Shown: piece by piece, positions 1 to 12,036 of the stretch
Layout: each line of letters opens with the position of its first letter
How positions within the stretch are numbered: the first letter of the stretch is position 1
DNA from: Ursus arctos
Lineage: Eukaryota; Chordata; Mammalia; Carnivora; Ursidae
Length of the DNA: 64,000 nt
NCBI RefSeq assembly: GCF_023065955.2
Contig: NW_026622897.1
Coordinates: forward strand, 7,569,001-7,633,000
Direction of reading: 5' to 3'
The notes under the pieces: model-generated
The model's input: only the letters and a program-made list of their open reading frames with translations
Database searches by the model: none
Told to the model about the DNA's origin: nothing
Made by a program: the position numbers and the translations under genes

Positions 1-1785
1 ACAGACAGAGCTATCTCTTTCGGCATTGCCGCTGGGTCAGGTGCCCTAGCTTCTGTCTTCTTCCTGTGGGGGTGGGTCTAGTGTCAGGTGCCTGCCAGAT
101 ACCTGAGTGTCCCTTCTGATTCCCATGCCTGATAGTTGCAACACCAGGCTTCTATTATTCTAGTTCCAGATCATCATTGACTCTGATGTGTAACTCTCGT
201 TTCCCCCACATCCATTGTCTGATCTGCCACTCAGTGGAAGTCATTTAAGTCCATTAATTCTCTAACACTTCTGGAGTGTCTACACCATGCCACACTTGAC
301 CTACATGCCATTGGAGATAAGAAGAGGAATAAAATCTCTCCCAATGCCCAGAGACTAGAATAGAAGGGACGTAAGTCCAGTACATGGAAAAGAATTTAAA
401 GGGGGCTCATGTCATTGTTGGTCCCTATGTCCAGGTCTCGAGCACACAGGACTTGGCAGACATCTGATGAAGGCTTTCATAACTCACTCAGAGATTTATC
501 CCACATTGAATCCCTGTAGCTGCCACGATATTTTTCACCCATATACCATTTTATATTGCTTTTACTCTTAGTCATCCATTGTTTAATTTGTGAGGAATTC
601 CACAATTGAAATATAGAAAATGGAAGGGAAATACAAAAATGTTAATAATTTTCCAAATTTGCCTCAAGATGCTCCCACTAGGCCCACAGGCAGCTTTCAA
701 AGTTCTCACATCAGACATCAGGAGGTCATCAGTAGATTAACAGTGTTTAAAATATAAAAGATAGCTGTGATTATATACAGTTCGACTTTCTATTGAGAAC
801 AGAGCCTGTCCAAAGTGGCAGTATGTTGTTTGTGTAGAAATGCTTGCAAAGGAAAGCCCAAAACTGTCTCCTTCATCTTATAATTTAGAAACAAAACCTG
901 AAAATTATATATATCTAAAAAAGGATACCAGCTGATTTTTTTTTTTTAATTCAAGAGACATTTCAACCATCAAGTTATGAAAGTAATTGTTGGCTCTAGA
1001 ACATATAGTTAGACTTCATTTCATTTCGTAATATATTTTTGGTCCTAAAGTCAAATATGATATAAAGTCATATTAAAATTTATTTGTCCATGGATTATTC
1101 CTTTTCATATAGAATTAAGTTAAAATGAATCAAAGAGTGTATATCACTTGATAAATGAAAATATTGTAAAAATTTCCTCTTAAAATAATTACTAGACTAT
1201 TAAAAATGAAATATTTTATAAAATATTTTTATTTATCTTATATTTATTATAAAAATATATTTTCTTACGATGGAATATCTAGAGAATACAAAAAAGTGGA
1301 TAATAATATAATAAATACCCATTTCTCAACACCTAGCTGAAGAATTTAGAACATAGATCTAAAATATGTCTATTTTCCATTTAAAATAACATTTTAATAG
1401 ATATTACGTAAAAATGATAAAATAATTGATAAACTTCTTAAGAGGGTTTGCAAGATTTTACTATAAAAGGAGATGGCAAGTCAGAAAACATTAGCAAATG
1501 CTTCTTTACACATTCACTGAAGCCATAAGGTGCTTTTTTGGATGTTGTGACACCAAATTTCCTGGCTGTCCCCCTCATTCGTATTCACCTAAGAAGCTCA
1601 ACAAAAAGCAAAGAGTAAATGAGTCTTGAATTTTTTTTTTTAATATCATTTTGTATTCTTAAGTTCAGAGTGAGTAGCATATAAAATTTGCTCCAGCGTT
1701 CTCTACATTCTGAGCCAGTCTGTGCTGTTGGAACGGAGCCCAACACTGGGTGAGAGGTAATTGGAAACCATTACTATGTTAGACT
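1..1785. other. Non-genic stretch, mostly unique and AT-rich
   Basis: No open frame of useful length and no splice-flanked coding signal. About 255-375 faintly resembles a reverse-strand L2 3' end (a stretch like 'amount of circulating L2' with GATAAGAAGAGGAATAAAATC), but this is too diverged to call. From about 900 to 1480 the sequence is strongly AT-rich, with short homopolymer T and A tracts. I see nothing else here. Confidence 0.6.
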
Positions 1786-1789
1786 CCAC

Positions 1790-1980
1790 ATCAAACACAT
1801 TATATGCCTTTGTTTCTCTAATTCATGTAACCATCCCTTGAAATAGGCATTATTGTGGTTCCCATTTTGCACAGGAGGAAACCAAGGGCTGAAGAGGTGA
1901 CGAGTCTTGCCCCAGGCCAGCAGTGCTGGAGCCACTACTAAGACATCCATGCACCTGACTCCAAAGCCCATGGCGTGTGT
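1790..1980 (-). repeat. MIR SINE fragment
   Basis: Read on the minus strand this follows the MIR (mammalian-wide interspersed repeat) core. On the plus strand one sees the reverse core as a CCCATTTTGCACAGGAGGAA block, then GGGCTGAAGAGGTGACG and a tail near CTGACTCCAAAGCCC. MIRs are ancient tRNA-derived SINEs shared by mammals. The copy is diverged and has no coding role. The short open frames on the minus strand here are shadows. Confidence 0.7.
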
Positions 1981-2735
1981 TCTCCGTATCAGTGCACTTA
2001 GAGACTTCAGGGTTTAGAACAAACAGCAGCACGTGCTAAAACATCACAAATGAAAGCACAGTGTGTTCACCTCACCAAGCTGAGTAAAGTACATCTTTCC
2101 TCTTCGGAGGGCAGAGTCAAACTCAGGCAGGAGCTCCTAGAACTTGTAGAGGTTTCCCGTCTCACTCTGTCCCTGGTAAATCTGGGGGCACCCAGCCTTG
2201 CAGCTGCTGATCTCCTCCACTCCCGGAGGTAGAAGGGAAGACTCGCTCACCAAGGCAACTGGTGGCCTAGGAAACACATATTAAGAACAACCCAGGTCCT
2301 GACTCCAAATTGCCAGGACCTCTGCATTCATTGTTGACCAAAACCCCAGTGTGTTTCTGAAATAATTTGCCTACTTCTTGATCCTCTAGCTTCCCTGTGC
2401 GTCCAGGTATACTTCCAACTTCGCTCCCACTCTCTGTCTTCACTGGGCCTCACCTGTGGGACTCAACACTCTTGTTTAACATTCACTCAAACCAATGCAA
2501 AATTCTAACTATGCGGCTTTGTCACTTTAGGAAGAGAAAAAGAGGAAGGTGGAAGAGGCCGAGAAAGGAGCAAGAGGAGAGCAGAAGGAAGAGAGTAAGC
2601 GAGAGAAGGGCATGATCTCTTTGGACTTCATATTGCTGGTCTGTTAAAGGAAGATACAGGACCAAGTAAGTTCTTATTAAATTTTTCTGGATGTGGAATT
2701 TATGAGGAAAGCTGTGGGCCCAGTTTAAAGGGCCA
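1981..2735. other. Non-genic stretch, unique
   Basis: No supported gene. A purine-rich block at about 2528-2605 (repeated GAAGAG, GGAAGA and GAGGAG words) gives an open but compositionally biased frame rich in Arg, Lys and Glu, which I do not accept as coding. No recognised repeat. Confidence 0.5.
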
Positions 2736-2762
2736 TGCACACACACACACACACACACACAC
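2736..2762. repeat. (CA)n dinucleotide microsatellite
   Basis: About 13 uninterrupted CA units. It is a simple repeat, probably length-polymorphic, and of use as a marker. No gene overlaps it. Confidence 0.95.
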
Positions 2763-3526
2763 AGTGTATCTTGCCACAGTTCCAAGTATGGACTTGGAAC
2801 TAGATTTCTATGATTCCTTCCAACTCTATGTGAGCAATCCTACTATAAATTGAAATCAAGCCTCTTTTATTGCTATCAAATTCCAGTCCTAATTCAAGGG
2901 GGTGGTAGAGAAATAATAATAATGATTGTTGTTTGCTTAGCAAACTACAGGTGAAAATCCAAATCATGTCAAATGGTATTAAGGACAGCATCATTATTCT
3001 AGGTAATTTATTTATTTATGTATTTGGCTTCTGGGTTTTTGTTATGTTTTGGTTTGTTTTTTTTGGAGTATGGCTGACGCACAATGTTCCATTAGTTTCA
3101 GGTATACAACATAGTGATTCCACTTCTTTCTATGTTATGCTGTGCTCACTGTAAGTGTAGCTGCCGTCTGTCATCATGCAACTCTATTGCAGTATCATTG
3201 ACTATATTCCCTAAGCTGTGCCTTTCATCGGCATGAATTATTCATTCCATAATGGGAAGCCTGTATCTCCCACTCCCCTTCACCCATTTGCCCATTCTCC
3301 CACTCCCCTCCCTTCTGGCATCCATCAGTTTGTTCTCTGTATTTATGGGTCTGATTCTGTGTTTTGTTTGTTTATTCATTTGGGTTTTTTTTTAATTCTG
3401 CATATGAGTGAAAACATTGGCATTTGTCTTTCTCAGTCAGACTTATTTCACTAAGCATAATACCCTTTAAGTCCATCCATATTGTTGCAAATGGCATGAT
3501 CTCATCCTTATTTATGGCTGTATAAC

Positions 3527-3528
<2 letters not shown>

Positions 3529-3559
<31 letters not shown>
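3529..3559. repeat. (TA)n microsatellite inside L1 3' UTR
   Basis: About 14 TA units inside the L1 region, followed by a short CA run. AT dinucleotide tracts like this can extrude cruciforms and often vary in length. Confidence 0.9.
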
Positions 3560-3561
<2 letters not shown>

Positions 3562-4171
3562 CAAGCACACACACATCACATCTTCCTTATCCATCCATCA
3601 GTGGACACTTGGGCTGCTTCCACATCTTGTCTATTATAAATAATGCTGCAATAAACATAAAGGTGCATCTATCTTTTCCAGTTGGTGTTTTTGTTTTCTG
3701 TGGATAAATACCCAGTAGTGGAATTATTGGATTGTATGATATTTCTATTTTTAATACTGTTTTCCACAGTGGCTGTGCCAATTTACATTCCCACTAACAG
3801 TGAACAAGGGTTCATTTTTCTCTGCATCCTCTCTAGCACTTGTTATATCTTGTCCTTTTGATTTTAACCATTCTGACAGCTGTAAGGTGATATCTTGTGG
3901 TTTTGATTTGCATTTTCCTGACGATTACTGAAGTTGAACATCCTATCATGTGTCTGTTGGCCATCTGTGTGTCTTCTTTGAAAAAAATCTCTATTCAAGT
4001 CCTCCGTGCATTTTTTAATCAGATTGTTTTTTTGGTGTTGAGTTGTATAAGTTCTTTATATATTTTGGGTATTAACCCCCTTATTGGATATATCATTTGC
4101 AAATATCTTCTCCCATTCACTAGGTTGCCTTTTTGTTTTGTTGACAGATTCCTTCACTGTGAGAAAGCTTT

Positions 4172-4370
4172 TATTTTTTTTAAGATTCATTCATTTATTT
4201 TAGAGAGAGAGCATGTGTGAGTGGGGGAAGGGGCAGAGGAAGAGAATCTCAAGCAGACTCCCCACTGAGTGGAAAGTCCAACGCAGGGCTCAGTCTCAGG
4301 ACCCATGAGATCATGACCTGAGCCAAAACCAAGAGTTGGATGCTTAACCAACTGAGCCACTCAGGTGCCA
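4172..4370 (-). mobile_element. Can-SINE, minus strand, nested in L1
   Basis: The reverse complement starts with a TGGCACCTGAGTGGCTCAG-type head (tRNA-Lys-like box A), has the box B region GGTCATGATCTCATGGGTCC and ends in an A-rich tail. The flanks form an imperfect target-site duplication: 5' GTGAGAAAGCTTTTATT (about 4159-4175) and 3' GTGTGAAAGCTTTTTATT (about 4373-4390). It therefore inserted into the L1 after that L1 had fixed here. It is a non-coding, L1-mobilised element. Confidence 0.92.
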
Positions 4371-5140
4371 CAGTGTGAAAGCTTTTTATTTTGATGTAGT
4401 CCCAATGGTTTATTTTTGCTTTTGTTTCCCTTGCCTCAGGGAACACATCTAGAAAAATGTTACTATGGCCAGTGTCAGAGACATTACTACCTTTTGCTCT
4501 CTTCTAGGATTTTTATGGTTTCAGGTCTTATATGTAGGTCTTCAGTGCATTTTGAGTTTATTCTTGTGTATGGTGGAAGAAAGTGGTCCAATTTCATTCT
4601 TTTGCATGTAGCTGTCCAGTTTTCCCAGCACCATTTATTGAAGATACTGTCTTTTTCCCTGTTGTATATTCTTGTTTCCTTTGTCACAGATTAATTTGCC
4701 ATGTAAGCATGGGTTTATTTCTGAACTCTCTCTTCTGTTCCATTGATCTGTGTGTCTAATTGTTGTGCCAGTACCATGCTGTTTTGATTACTATAGCTTT
4801 GCAGTATATCTTGAAATCTGGGATTGTGATACCTCCAGCTTTGTTCTTTTTCAAGATTGCTTTGACTATTGAGGATCTTTTGTGGTTCCATACAAATCTG
4901 AGTATTGTTTCTTCTAGTTCTGTGAAAAATATTATTGGTATTTTGATAGGGATTGCACTGAATCTGTAAATTGCTTTAAATAGTAAGAATATTTTAATAA
5001 TATTAAGTCTTCCAATCCATGCTCATGGGATATCTTTCCATTTGTTTGTGTCATCTTCAGTTTCCTTCATCAGTGTTTTATAGTTTTCACCTCCTTTGTA
5101 AATTTATTCCTAGATATTTTATTCTTTTGGGGGCAATTGT

Positions 5141-6384
5141 AAATTATTCCAGGTATCATAATACATTGCAGGTAAGCCTTAACTGCTGAAACAGAGTAGA
5201 GGCTGGTAAAATGTTAAGCTACCACAGCAGTTCTTGGCCAGACTCCGCCTTCCCATCCCACCATCACCCCCTCCACCCAACACCAAACTTTCAAAGAAAT
5301 TGCTGGGAGCTTCTTTGTTCTAAATAAAAAGGCTGAATGGCAACATGAAATGGGCAATGAAATTTTCCGGTGTTTTTCCTATTCTATTTTCTATTCTATT
5401 CTTTCACAGTTTGAATGATAATCACAGAGGAAGTTCCCTTGGCAGTGTTGTGTTTCCATGGTGACAGGAGAGGTCAAGGTTAACAAACTCGGGTGCTGGG
5501 AACCTTCTGCTGCAGAGGGATGCAAGGGAAGGGCTGGCAGTCCAAGTGTCACCAGGGGACCCATTTTCACAGCCTCATCCTTTGAATGGGCCACAGAGCC
5601 TGACTTGTGCCTTTCTGAATGGACAAACCAGGGATGTCTTGAAAGTAATAATAGCTCCATCACTTCCCCCTATGAAGAAATGTGCTGTGCCCTTCCTCCC
5701 AAAGGCCAGGACCAATGCCTCTCACTAACAACAATCCACGGATTGTTGGAATATGTATGTGCTCTTTGTACTGGCACCAGAAGCTCAGAGATGCCAAGTT
5801 TTAGAAACCAAGTGTACTTTAGAAAAGCAATTTGATCTTTGGGAACAAGTGATCCTAAATAAGTTCTGACCATGTCAGGGCAAGCTAGAAGATGAATTAA
5901 TTAAAAAGCGAGTAGGAAGCATGCAGTTTAAATTAAATATCAGATGACCCAAATAAATCCCCTTAAAACATAACTCAGCTATTTTGCCTGAAACCAAAGG
6001 TCCTGATAAAACTCTTTTGGATTCTCCATTTATGCTTTTATGTGGGGAGATAATGTCACGAAATTTGTATAGCTTTCTTCAGATCAGAAATAAAGGTAAA
6101 GAATGCTGGACTCAAGGTCAGCTCTAAGGGTAAAATAATTGATTCAAAACTGCAATTTCTTTGAGAGGAGACAGATGATTCTATGTATGATGAAAGATAG
6201 AGATGTTCTTAGGATCCTAGATAGGGAATGGAATAGACTTTGTGGATCACAGGGCTGTGGTAAAAAAGACTGAGACATGGGGCAGTTGTCTCCATTTTAA
6301 GCAGTACTAACATATGCTTGGGAGTTCTGCTACCAAGAAGACTTGAGCCTTCCATATACGCGTTGTCTCCCATGACCATCTGTG
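5141..6384. other. Non-genic stretch, unique
   Basis: The longest open frame (125 codons at 5458-5835, plus) overlaps other frames of equal quality on both strands. It has no domain, no codon pattern and no flanking splice signals that I can recognise. I see no repeat family. A short TTCTATTCTATT run is at about 5388-5401. Confidence 0.5.
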
Positions 6385-7435
6385 TGCTAATGACTCAAAC
6401 CTCAGTCCGAGCTCCAGCTCCATATACCCGGTGACATGTTAGGTTCTCTGTTTGAGTGTCCACCATAAACTTAACAGGACTGAAACTGAACCTCTTGTTT
6501 TCACCCCTTCATCTGTTTCTACTCTCTCCCTACTAGCCACTTCCACTATTCCAGCAAGAGACCTGGGGGTTACCCTCACCTCCCCTTTCTCTCTCACCCT
6601 GAGCAACAATTACAGAGTTTTGTGTATGTTCTCAGATCCATTTCCTTCTTTCTGTCTTCGTTTCTACTCTTCTTGCTTAGGCTTCCATTGCCTCTCCCGA
6701 GAATTATCACGTCTTCCCAGACTGGGCATCCCACCTCTGACTTGCCCACATTCATAAATCCATTCTTTACTCCTTGGTCAGAGTGACCTTTCTGAGATTC
6801 AAATATGATCATGATTCCTCTGCTTAAAAGCAGTCAGTGCTTCTCTAATGCTCTTGGGATAAATCCCAAATTCTGTTACAAGTATTACAAGACTTGGTGG
6901 GATCTGGCCCCTTCCTACCCTCCAGCTTCATTCATAGATATTCCACCCCTCCACCTCTGCACACATGGTATATATATCAATTCCAGCTGAGGTAAACTAC
7001 TTGGTTTCCTGAATGCGCTTCTTTCTTTGGACTCTGAATCTTTGTCTTAGAACGCTGCTCACACTCGTACCCACTTTTTTCTTCCCTGGCCACTTGTCTT
7101 GCTGGGCTAGGTCCTGCTTATGCTTTAGATATCAGTTTAGTTGTAATTTCTTAAAGGTTGTGTTCCCTGCTGTGCCCTCCCCCCCCCCACTGGTTTACCC
7201 TGTATGGTCTCATAATACTGTGTACTTCCTTCATCTAAGCCCTTTCACATCATCGTTATTATTATGTGATATAATATTGTGATAATTGCTTCTTTATCTT
7301 TTTTTATCTTTATTTTAGATGTAAGCTCCATGAGGGCAGGGACTGTGTTGCTCACCAATATGTTTTCAGAGCTCCACATAGTGCTCAAAAATATTTATGG
7401 AATGTTCTTAAAGAATCTCAATGACCAAATAAGCA
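6385..7435 (+). repeat. L2 LINE, 3' part
   Basis: A long but diverged L2 copy in plus orientation. Recognisable pieces in order are an ATGACTCAAACC block (6390s), AACAGGACTGAAACTGAACC (6470s), CAGAGTGACC then ATCATGATTCCTCTGCTTAA (6780-6830), GGTGGGATCTGGCCCC (6895), and near the 3' end GTAAGCTCCATGAGGGCAGG at 7321-7340 followed by a CTCAAAAATATTTATGGAATG-like terminus. L2 is an ancient CR1-clade LINE and this copy is inert. The several open frames inside it are not genes. Confidence 0.85.
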
Positions 7436-7458
7436 TCGGATGGAAATCTAGATTATGT

Positions 7459-7635
7459 TTTGTTTTTTGTTTTTAAGAGAGTAGGGGGAAGAAGGGGAGG
7501 GAAAGAGACAATCTTAAGTAGGCTCCATGCCCAGTATGGAGCCCAACACAGGGCTCCATCTCACCACCCTGAGATCATGACCTGAGCTGAAATCAAGAGT
7601 CGGATGCTTAACCAGCTGAGCCACCCAGGTGTCCC
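7459..7635 (-). mobile_element. Can-SINE, minus strand, perfect target-site duplication
   Basis: The reverse complement begins GGGACACCTGGGTGGCTCAG and carries box B-like GGTCATGATCTCAGGGTGG. The 18-bp duplication TGGAAATCTAGATTATGT flanks it exactly (7441-7458 and 7636-7653), which fixes both boundaries. It sits immediately downstream of the L2 3' end. Confidence 0.97.
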
Positions 7636-7653
7636 TGGAAATCTAGATTATGT

Positions 7654-8225
7654 AAGCTCTGAAATCATCATGTTTTTTTGACTGTGAATTTCCAACATGG
7701 ACTTACAAAATGTCAAATACTTCATGATACATTTGCAGTATTAAGTATTTAGTGTGGTTAATATTCTCCTTCCTCTTTTACATTCTATGACTATAACTTA
7801 CATTCACCTACCATGGGTTCCCACCAGAATTATACTGGAGGAACATTTTGGCAATATGTCTTTTCTAAGAAAATTCCTGTGGATTAAAATTTGGCTCATG
7901 TAGAAACTAAATAACCAGCCCTTCCAAAAAACACGGGTGGAGTGCATTTTCCCAAACATTTTTGGCATTTTTTTTCCAAGACAGGGAATAATTTGGATGG
8001 AAGAGAGGATTAAAGATTATCTCCTTTGGAAATAGCATATAGAGAAAGAAGAGTTTGCCAATTGTCTAAATATTTTCACCGTGATGTCTTGGGCCACTTG
8101 GTAATCTCTGTAATTTCTAACAAATGTAAAATGTTTTTGTGGAATTACAATGTTTGAGAAGACTTCTGGCAGGTATTTGGCCTTTTCTGGCATTTTCAAT
8201 CAGGACATTCATGTGTTGTCAGTCA
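7654..8225. other. Non-genic stretch, unique
   Basis: AT-rich single-copy-looking DNA. No open frame, RNA gene or repeat family recognised. Confidence 0.5.
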
Positions 8226-8545
8226 CCTTTCTAAAAGCCAGCATCAATAATAACACCTTTCTTTGCAAAAGCCTTTGCTGATTTTCCCAATGGCTATAGA
8301 AACAAAACTCAGTCTCATCTGCATGCCTCACAAGACCCTATATTGGACCATACTACGTCTCTGAGAGTTCGTCTTTCCCGGGTCCCTCACGCATCCTACC
8401 TTCCAGTCACACTGTATGACTTCCCGTTCTCCAAATGCACCTTGGCCTTCACGCTTCCTAGTTTTGCCTGTCTCTGCCTTGTACCTGGACTCCCTTTTCC
8501 TTAACCATCTTTGCCAAGGCAATTTTACTCATCCTCCAATGCCCA
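8226..8545 (+). repeat. Probable L2 LINE fragment
   Basis: The region runs ACAAAACTCAGTCTCATC, CCTCACAAGACCCTATATTGG, CTTGGCCTTC, then TTTTACTCATCCTCCAATGC. This order matches the L2 3' region (the part that reads 'fast filling, packed L2' with tRNA-like core) in plus orientation, but divergence is high. The overlapping minus-strand frames are shadows. Confidence 0.45.
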
Positions 8546-10559
8546 GCATTCCAGTGTCTGTAATGCTTGAATAACTAATGGGGACCCGACTGCCCAGGGT
8601 TCTAAATATCAGACCAAGGCAGTTGAACTTGGCCCCAAGGGACTGAGACTGAAGAATTCTGAGCAGGTGGATGGTGCGCACAAAATTGTGTTCCGTGAAC
8701 AAATTAGAACAAGCCAACAGTCCCAGAGACCAGTGTTGATGTTCACATAGTGTATAGCCAATTAGAAGGAAAAACCATCACTTCTAAGTTTCCGGAGATG
8801 GATCACAGATATCCCCATTCTTTCCTCCTAGTCCAATATGATGTTTTTCTCTTAACCTGGCCTTCTGCTTGCCACACTGCAGTCCAGCTGTAAACTTAAA
8901 ATTGGACACACCAATCCAGACAAACAAATAGATGTGTCCCTTCCATCATCAGTCCCTTCCTGTGTCAGCTTTGATTTCAGGCTGCCACATTCATGACATC
9001 TGTCAAGATTTCCCAATCTGCTAATGAATTTCATGCCGAAAATGAAGATGAGAATGAAGGCATGTTTCCTCAATGCCACAGCGATTTTCAAAAAACAAGG
9101 GATCTTTCTAGTTTGTTTCCTTCGTCTTAAGAGCTTCTGTAAATGGGAAAATAGGAGAGTGGACAAACAAAAATAAAATGACTTGAAAAAGTTCAGCTTA
9201 CACTTGAAAGTCCCTCATGCTTGCCATCATTGACACTGAGAAACGGAAGCCAGGAATTTCCACTGACAACATAATCAGAAACCATTTAAAGAGCAGGGCA
9301 TGAAATGGGTACCTGTGTTTTAAGTGGATGCGAGAAGATCTCACACATTGTAAAAGAAAAAGAAAAACTTCTCAGTTAAGAGAACTGCTTTCAAGAGATC
9401 CAAGTTGCTTTAGAGTTCAAGTAGTTGTCCCCACAGTGAACTCAACCTAAATGGATGTATTTTGCTCATGCTTTGTGGTTTGCAATGAAATTCAGAATTT
9501 CCCGTCCCTTGTCTTCTCCTCCATACATCAGTGCGATCTGTCCCCAACGAAAAGATGCTTGTCTTCTCATACAGGAGCTAAGAACTTTCTCCCTAGCCCT
9601 TGGCTTTCATTACCCGCACTGGGGGAAGAAATTATTTTACTTTTTTTTTAGCTCCCTTGGACAGTTAAACACAACTTCTTAAAAAGTTAAGAAAAAATAA
9701 AAAATAATGCTTAAATTTAGTCCAGCAGTTATACAGTTACTGACTTCCCCATGCTACCTTCTCCCCTGAATAAGGGGTGATTCAGTTGAATCTAGTTTGG
9801 GTTTTCATGAACTTCTTTACGTGTGTGGACCCTGCATAAGAGAGACTTCCTGAGGCTGATACAGTAAAAATGTTTGTTTACCACTTAAACAGCACCTCAC
9901 CATTTTTCCTCCCCAGCTCCCACAAAGATTAGCAGGTGTGCCTGCATTTATTTATTGATTTTTGAAGAATTTAATTTGTACTTCATTTTTATTCTTTAAT
10001 GTTATAATTTCATGCGCCTTTTATCATCACAAGCCACCCCGACATTATCGGTAACATATGTGCATATCGAGATGTTGAGAAATAGTGGCATCTCACTCAG
10101 GAATGTCTTAAAAGATTTCCATGTGGAGTTCTCAGCTCTTGGTATGCGTACAGGGGTAGGGGGAATAGGTGACAGCCCAAGTGGTTTGCAGGTGGATTTC
10201 ACAAGGTTTCCTCCTAGTTTTCTGGTCCTGCTAGGCTTGCTTGGGAACTCCCCTGGTTAAAAACCAACTTCCTGCAAACATTCGAAGGCGATTTTAATAG
10301 GTTAACATCCACCACTTGAAGGGAGATGGCAGGAGGGGAGTTGGAGGCAGAAAGAAGGCTTGCCTTTGAGAATGCGGTTTGACAGTAAGCAGGGAGCTTC
10401 CTGCTGCAGAGGGAACTGTGACCCGGGCTCTTCTTCATGTGAGGGGTTCATGGCCAAGGTTTGTCAAAACAAAGCCACACAGAGCACCCTAATGCCAACT
10501 GGGCAGAAGCTCTGGCCTGTTGCACATGAAATCATTAGGAATTCCTTTGGAGCAAGAGT
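8546..10559. other. Non-genic stretch, unique
   Basis: About 2 kb without a supported gene or recognised repeat. The open frames at 8852-9166 (minus), 9451-9682 (plus) and 10012-10438 (both strands) overlap one another and show no domain. Low repeat content makes this one of the better places to look for conserved non-coding elements, but conservation cannot be judged from one sequence. Confidence 0.5.
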
Positions 10560-10571
10560 TAAGCTAAGCAA

Positions 10572-10599
10572 ATGCAAATGTCTCATTGTGCCCATTGTT
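10572..10599 (+). promoter_or_regulatory. Candidate POU octamer plus paired SOX motifs
   Basis: A perfect octamer ATGCAAAT (10572-10579) is followed by CATTGTG (10584-10590) and CATTGTT (10593-10599), two SOX-type cores with starts 9 bp apart. POU and SOX factors often bind together at enhancers, though the classical composite has SOX directly upstream of the octamer, unlike here. Motif presence alone is weak evidence for function. Confidence 0.25.
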
Positions 10600-10614
10600 C
10601 TCCCTAAGGCCTGG

Positions 10615-10945
10615 CTTAGAGCATGCCACTTCTGTTAGCAAAATCCTTTAAGGCTGCTACCCTTCTTGAACTAAGTCTAAAATCTTCAACAACCGTTTTA
10701 AAGCTGTCCCCAATTTTATTCTATGTAATTTTCCACTCTCAAGTCACGATACTACAAATATGCAGATGTCCTAGAAGCTATGGGTTTTTGCTCAAGTATT
10801 TACCTCTGCCTGGATAGCACGTCCCTCCCTCCAGTGGAAGATCTTCTTTTCCTTCAAGGGCCAGTTCAGTGCCAGGATTTCCCCTCTTACAATCAGCCTC
10901 TTCCACTCCCTCTGGTTGAACTCTGTTACTGCATTTCTAATAGTA
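10615..10945 (+). repeat. L2 LINE fragment
   Basis: Plus-oriented L2 3' material: AAGGCTGCTACCC, CTAAGTCTAAAATCTTC, TTGCTCAAGTATTTACCTC, CTGCCTGGATAGCACGTCCC (10806-10825) and CTTCAAGGGCCAGTTCAG (10853-10870). This is the L2 block before the terminal part. It is followed directly by a MIR. Confidence 0.7.
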
Positions 10946-10954
10946 TTTCCAGAC

Positions 10955-11140
10955 AATTCAAAGTTCAGACTTTGACATCAAATACATCTGCATTCTTCTG
11001 CCAGCTCTGCAGTTTACTGTGATGTTAAACAAGACACTTATCTTTCCTAAGCCTCAATTTTCTCCTCTGATAAATGGGAATTATTCTAAAATATGGTCGT
11101 TGTGAGGATTACATCAGAAAATATCAGGAAGAAAGCAGTT
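10955..11140 (+). repeat. MIR SINE
   Basis: Plus-strand MIR: AGTTCAGACTTTGACATCAA, TCTGCCAGCTCTGCAGTTTACTG, ACAAGACACTTATC, then GCCTCAATTTTCTCCTCTG and GAGGATTACATCAG. This is the order of the MIR core and 3' region. Confidence 0.8.
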
Positions 11141-11611
11141 AGAATACTTCCTGTCGCCACATACAACTTTGCTGGTTTTGTTCCTTTCAATTGACTGTGC
11201 TATCAGGGCCACATGCTGTGTGACTTGTGTTCTCAAAAGTACTGTGATTTCTACCTGGTAGGTGCTAGACAATGCTTTATTGAATTAAGGTACTTACTGA
11301 GCAGATTCATAGTCTGAAGCCAGGAAAATCACACCAAACAATGCAAATGTGTTAGGTCTCTGTACATAGCCCACCCCAGCCCACTGCTGGAGGCCTCTAG
11401 GCAAGGTACCTGAGGAAATCGGGCCCTGTTCCTTCTCTCTTTACCTGGAAAGCAGGCAAACACCCATTTGCTTACTGTCACAACCAAACCCAAAACCAAA
11501 AAAAAAAAAAAAAAAGGATAAACAATCCCAAATAGTCCCCCTAAAGATAATTACATTATTCTTTCCTTTAAAAGCCAAATAGGAAAAAAATTGTTAAGAG
11601 ATGACCTACAG
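11141..11611. other. Non-genic stretch with an A tract
   Basis: No gene. A run of about 18 A bases lies at 11499-11516, preceded by repeated CCAAAACC words. It may be the tail of an unrecognised retroposed fragment, but no head or target-site duplication is visible. Confidence 0.5.
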
Positions 11612-12036
11612 CAGTGGTTCTCAAACTTTTGGTCTCAGGATCTCTCTCTATTCTTGAAATGATTGAGGACCTCCAAACACTTTTGTTTATGTAGGTTATA
11701 TGTTACATGTAGCTGTATTTCATTGTATTAGAAATTAAAACAGAAAAATTTTAAGTATTTATTAATTTATTTAAAAATAATAAATATACAACATACTAAC
11801 ATAAATAATATACATTGGGAAAATAACTGTTTCTAAAATAGACCAACAAAACAGTGAGAGGAGTATCTTTCTTATATTTTATTTTTTTACATTTTTGCAA
11901 ATCTTTTTAATGTCTGGTTCTATAGAAAACAGCTGAATTTCCATATCTGGCTCTGTATTCAACTGGTAGTGAGATGTTAATTTGAAGAAAATTGGCCTCA
12001 CAGATAAGTAGTAGGGATGAGATTGTGTAATATACG
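11612..12036 (+). mobile_element. Old hAT-type DNA transposon, left part
   Basis: It starts with a Charlie-type terminal inverted repeat, CAGTGGTTCTCAAACTTTTG (11612-11631), then TTGAGGACCTCCAAACACTT and GTTTATGTAGGTTATATG, a sequence order I recognise as a mammalian hAT-Charlie-class repeat. It is cut at 12036 by an LTR and appears to resume at 12603. It has no intact transposase. The family name is not assigned. Confidence 0.65.

Larger units (their letters stand above)
3000..5140 (-). mobile_element. L1 LINE, 3' half, minus strand
   Basis: A 5'-truncated L1 lies in reverse. Its 3' UTR is at low coordinates and its ORF2 C-terminal part at high coordinates. The minus-strand frame at 4487-4687 contains the ORF2 C-terminal word [20 protein letters not shown], typical of L1 ORF2. 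The plus strand shows the usual reverse L1 landmarks near 3600-3780 (cold-plate style 'ready to step' region) and 4020-4140. ORF2 is broken by stops and frameshifts, so the element is dead. A Can-SINE at 4172-4370 and a TA microsatellite at 3529-3559 interrupt it. It resembles L1MA/L1MB-age or early carnivore L1; the exact subfamily is not resolved. Confidence 0.85.

Noticed and set aside
5458..5835. 125-codon plus-strand frame in unique DNA
   Set aside because: Overlapping frames of similar length exist on both strands. No domain, codon bias or splice signal is evident.
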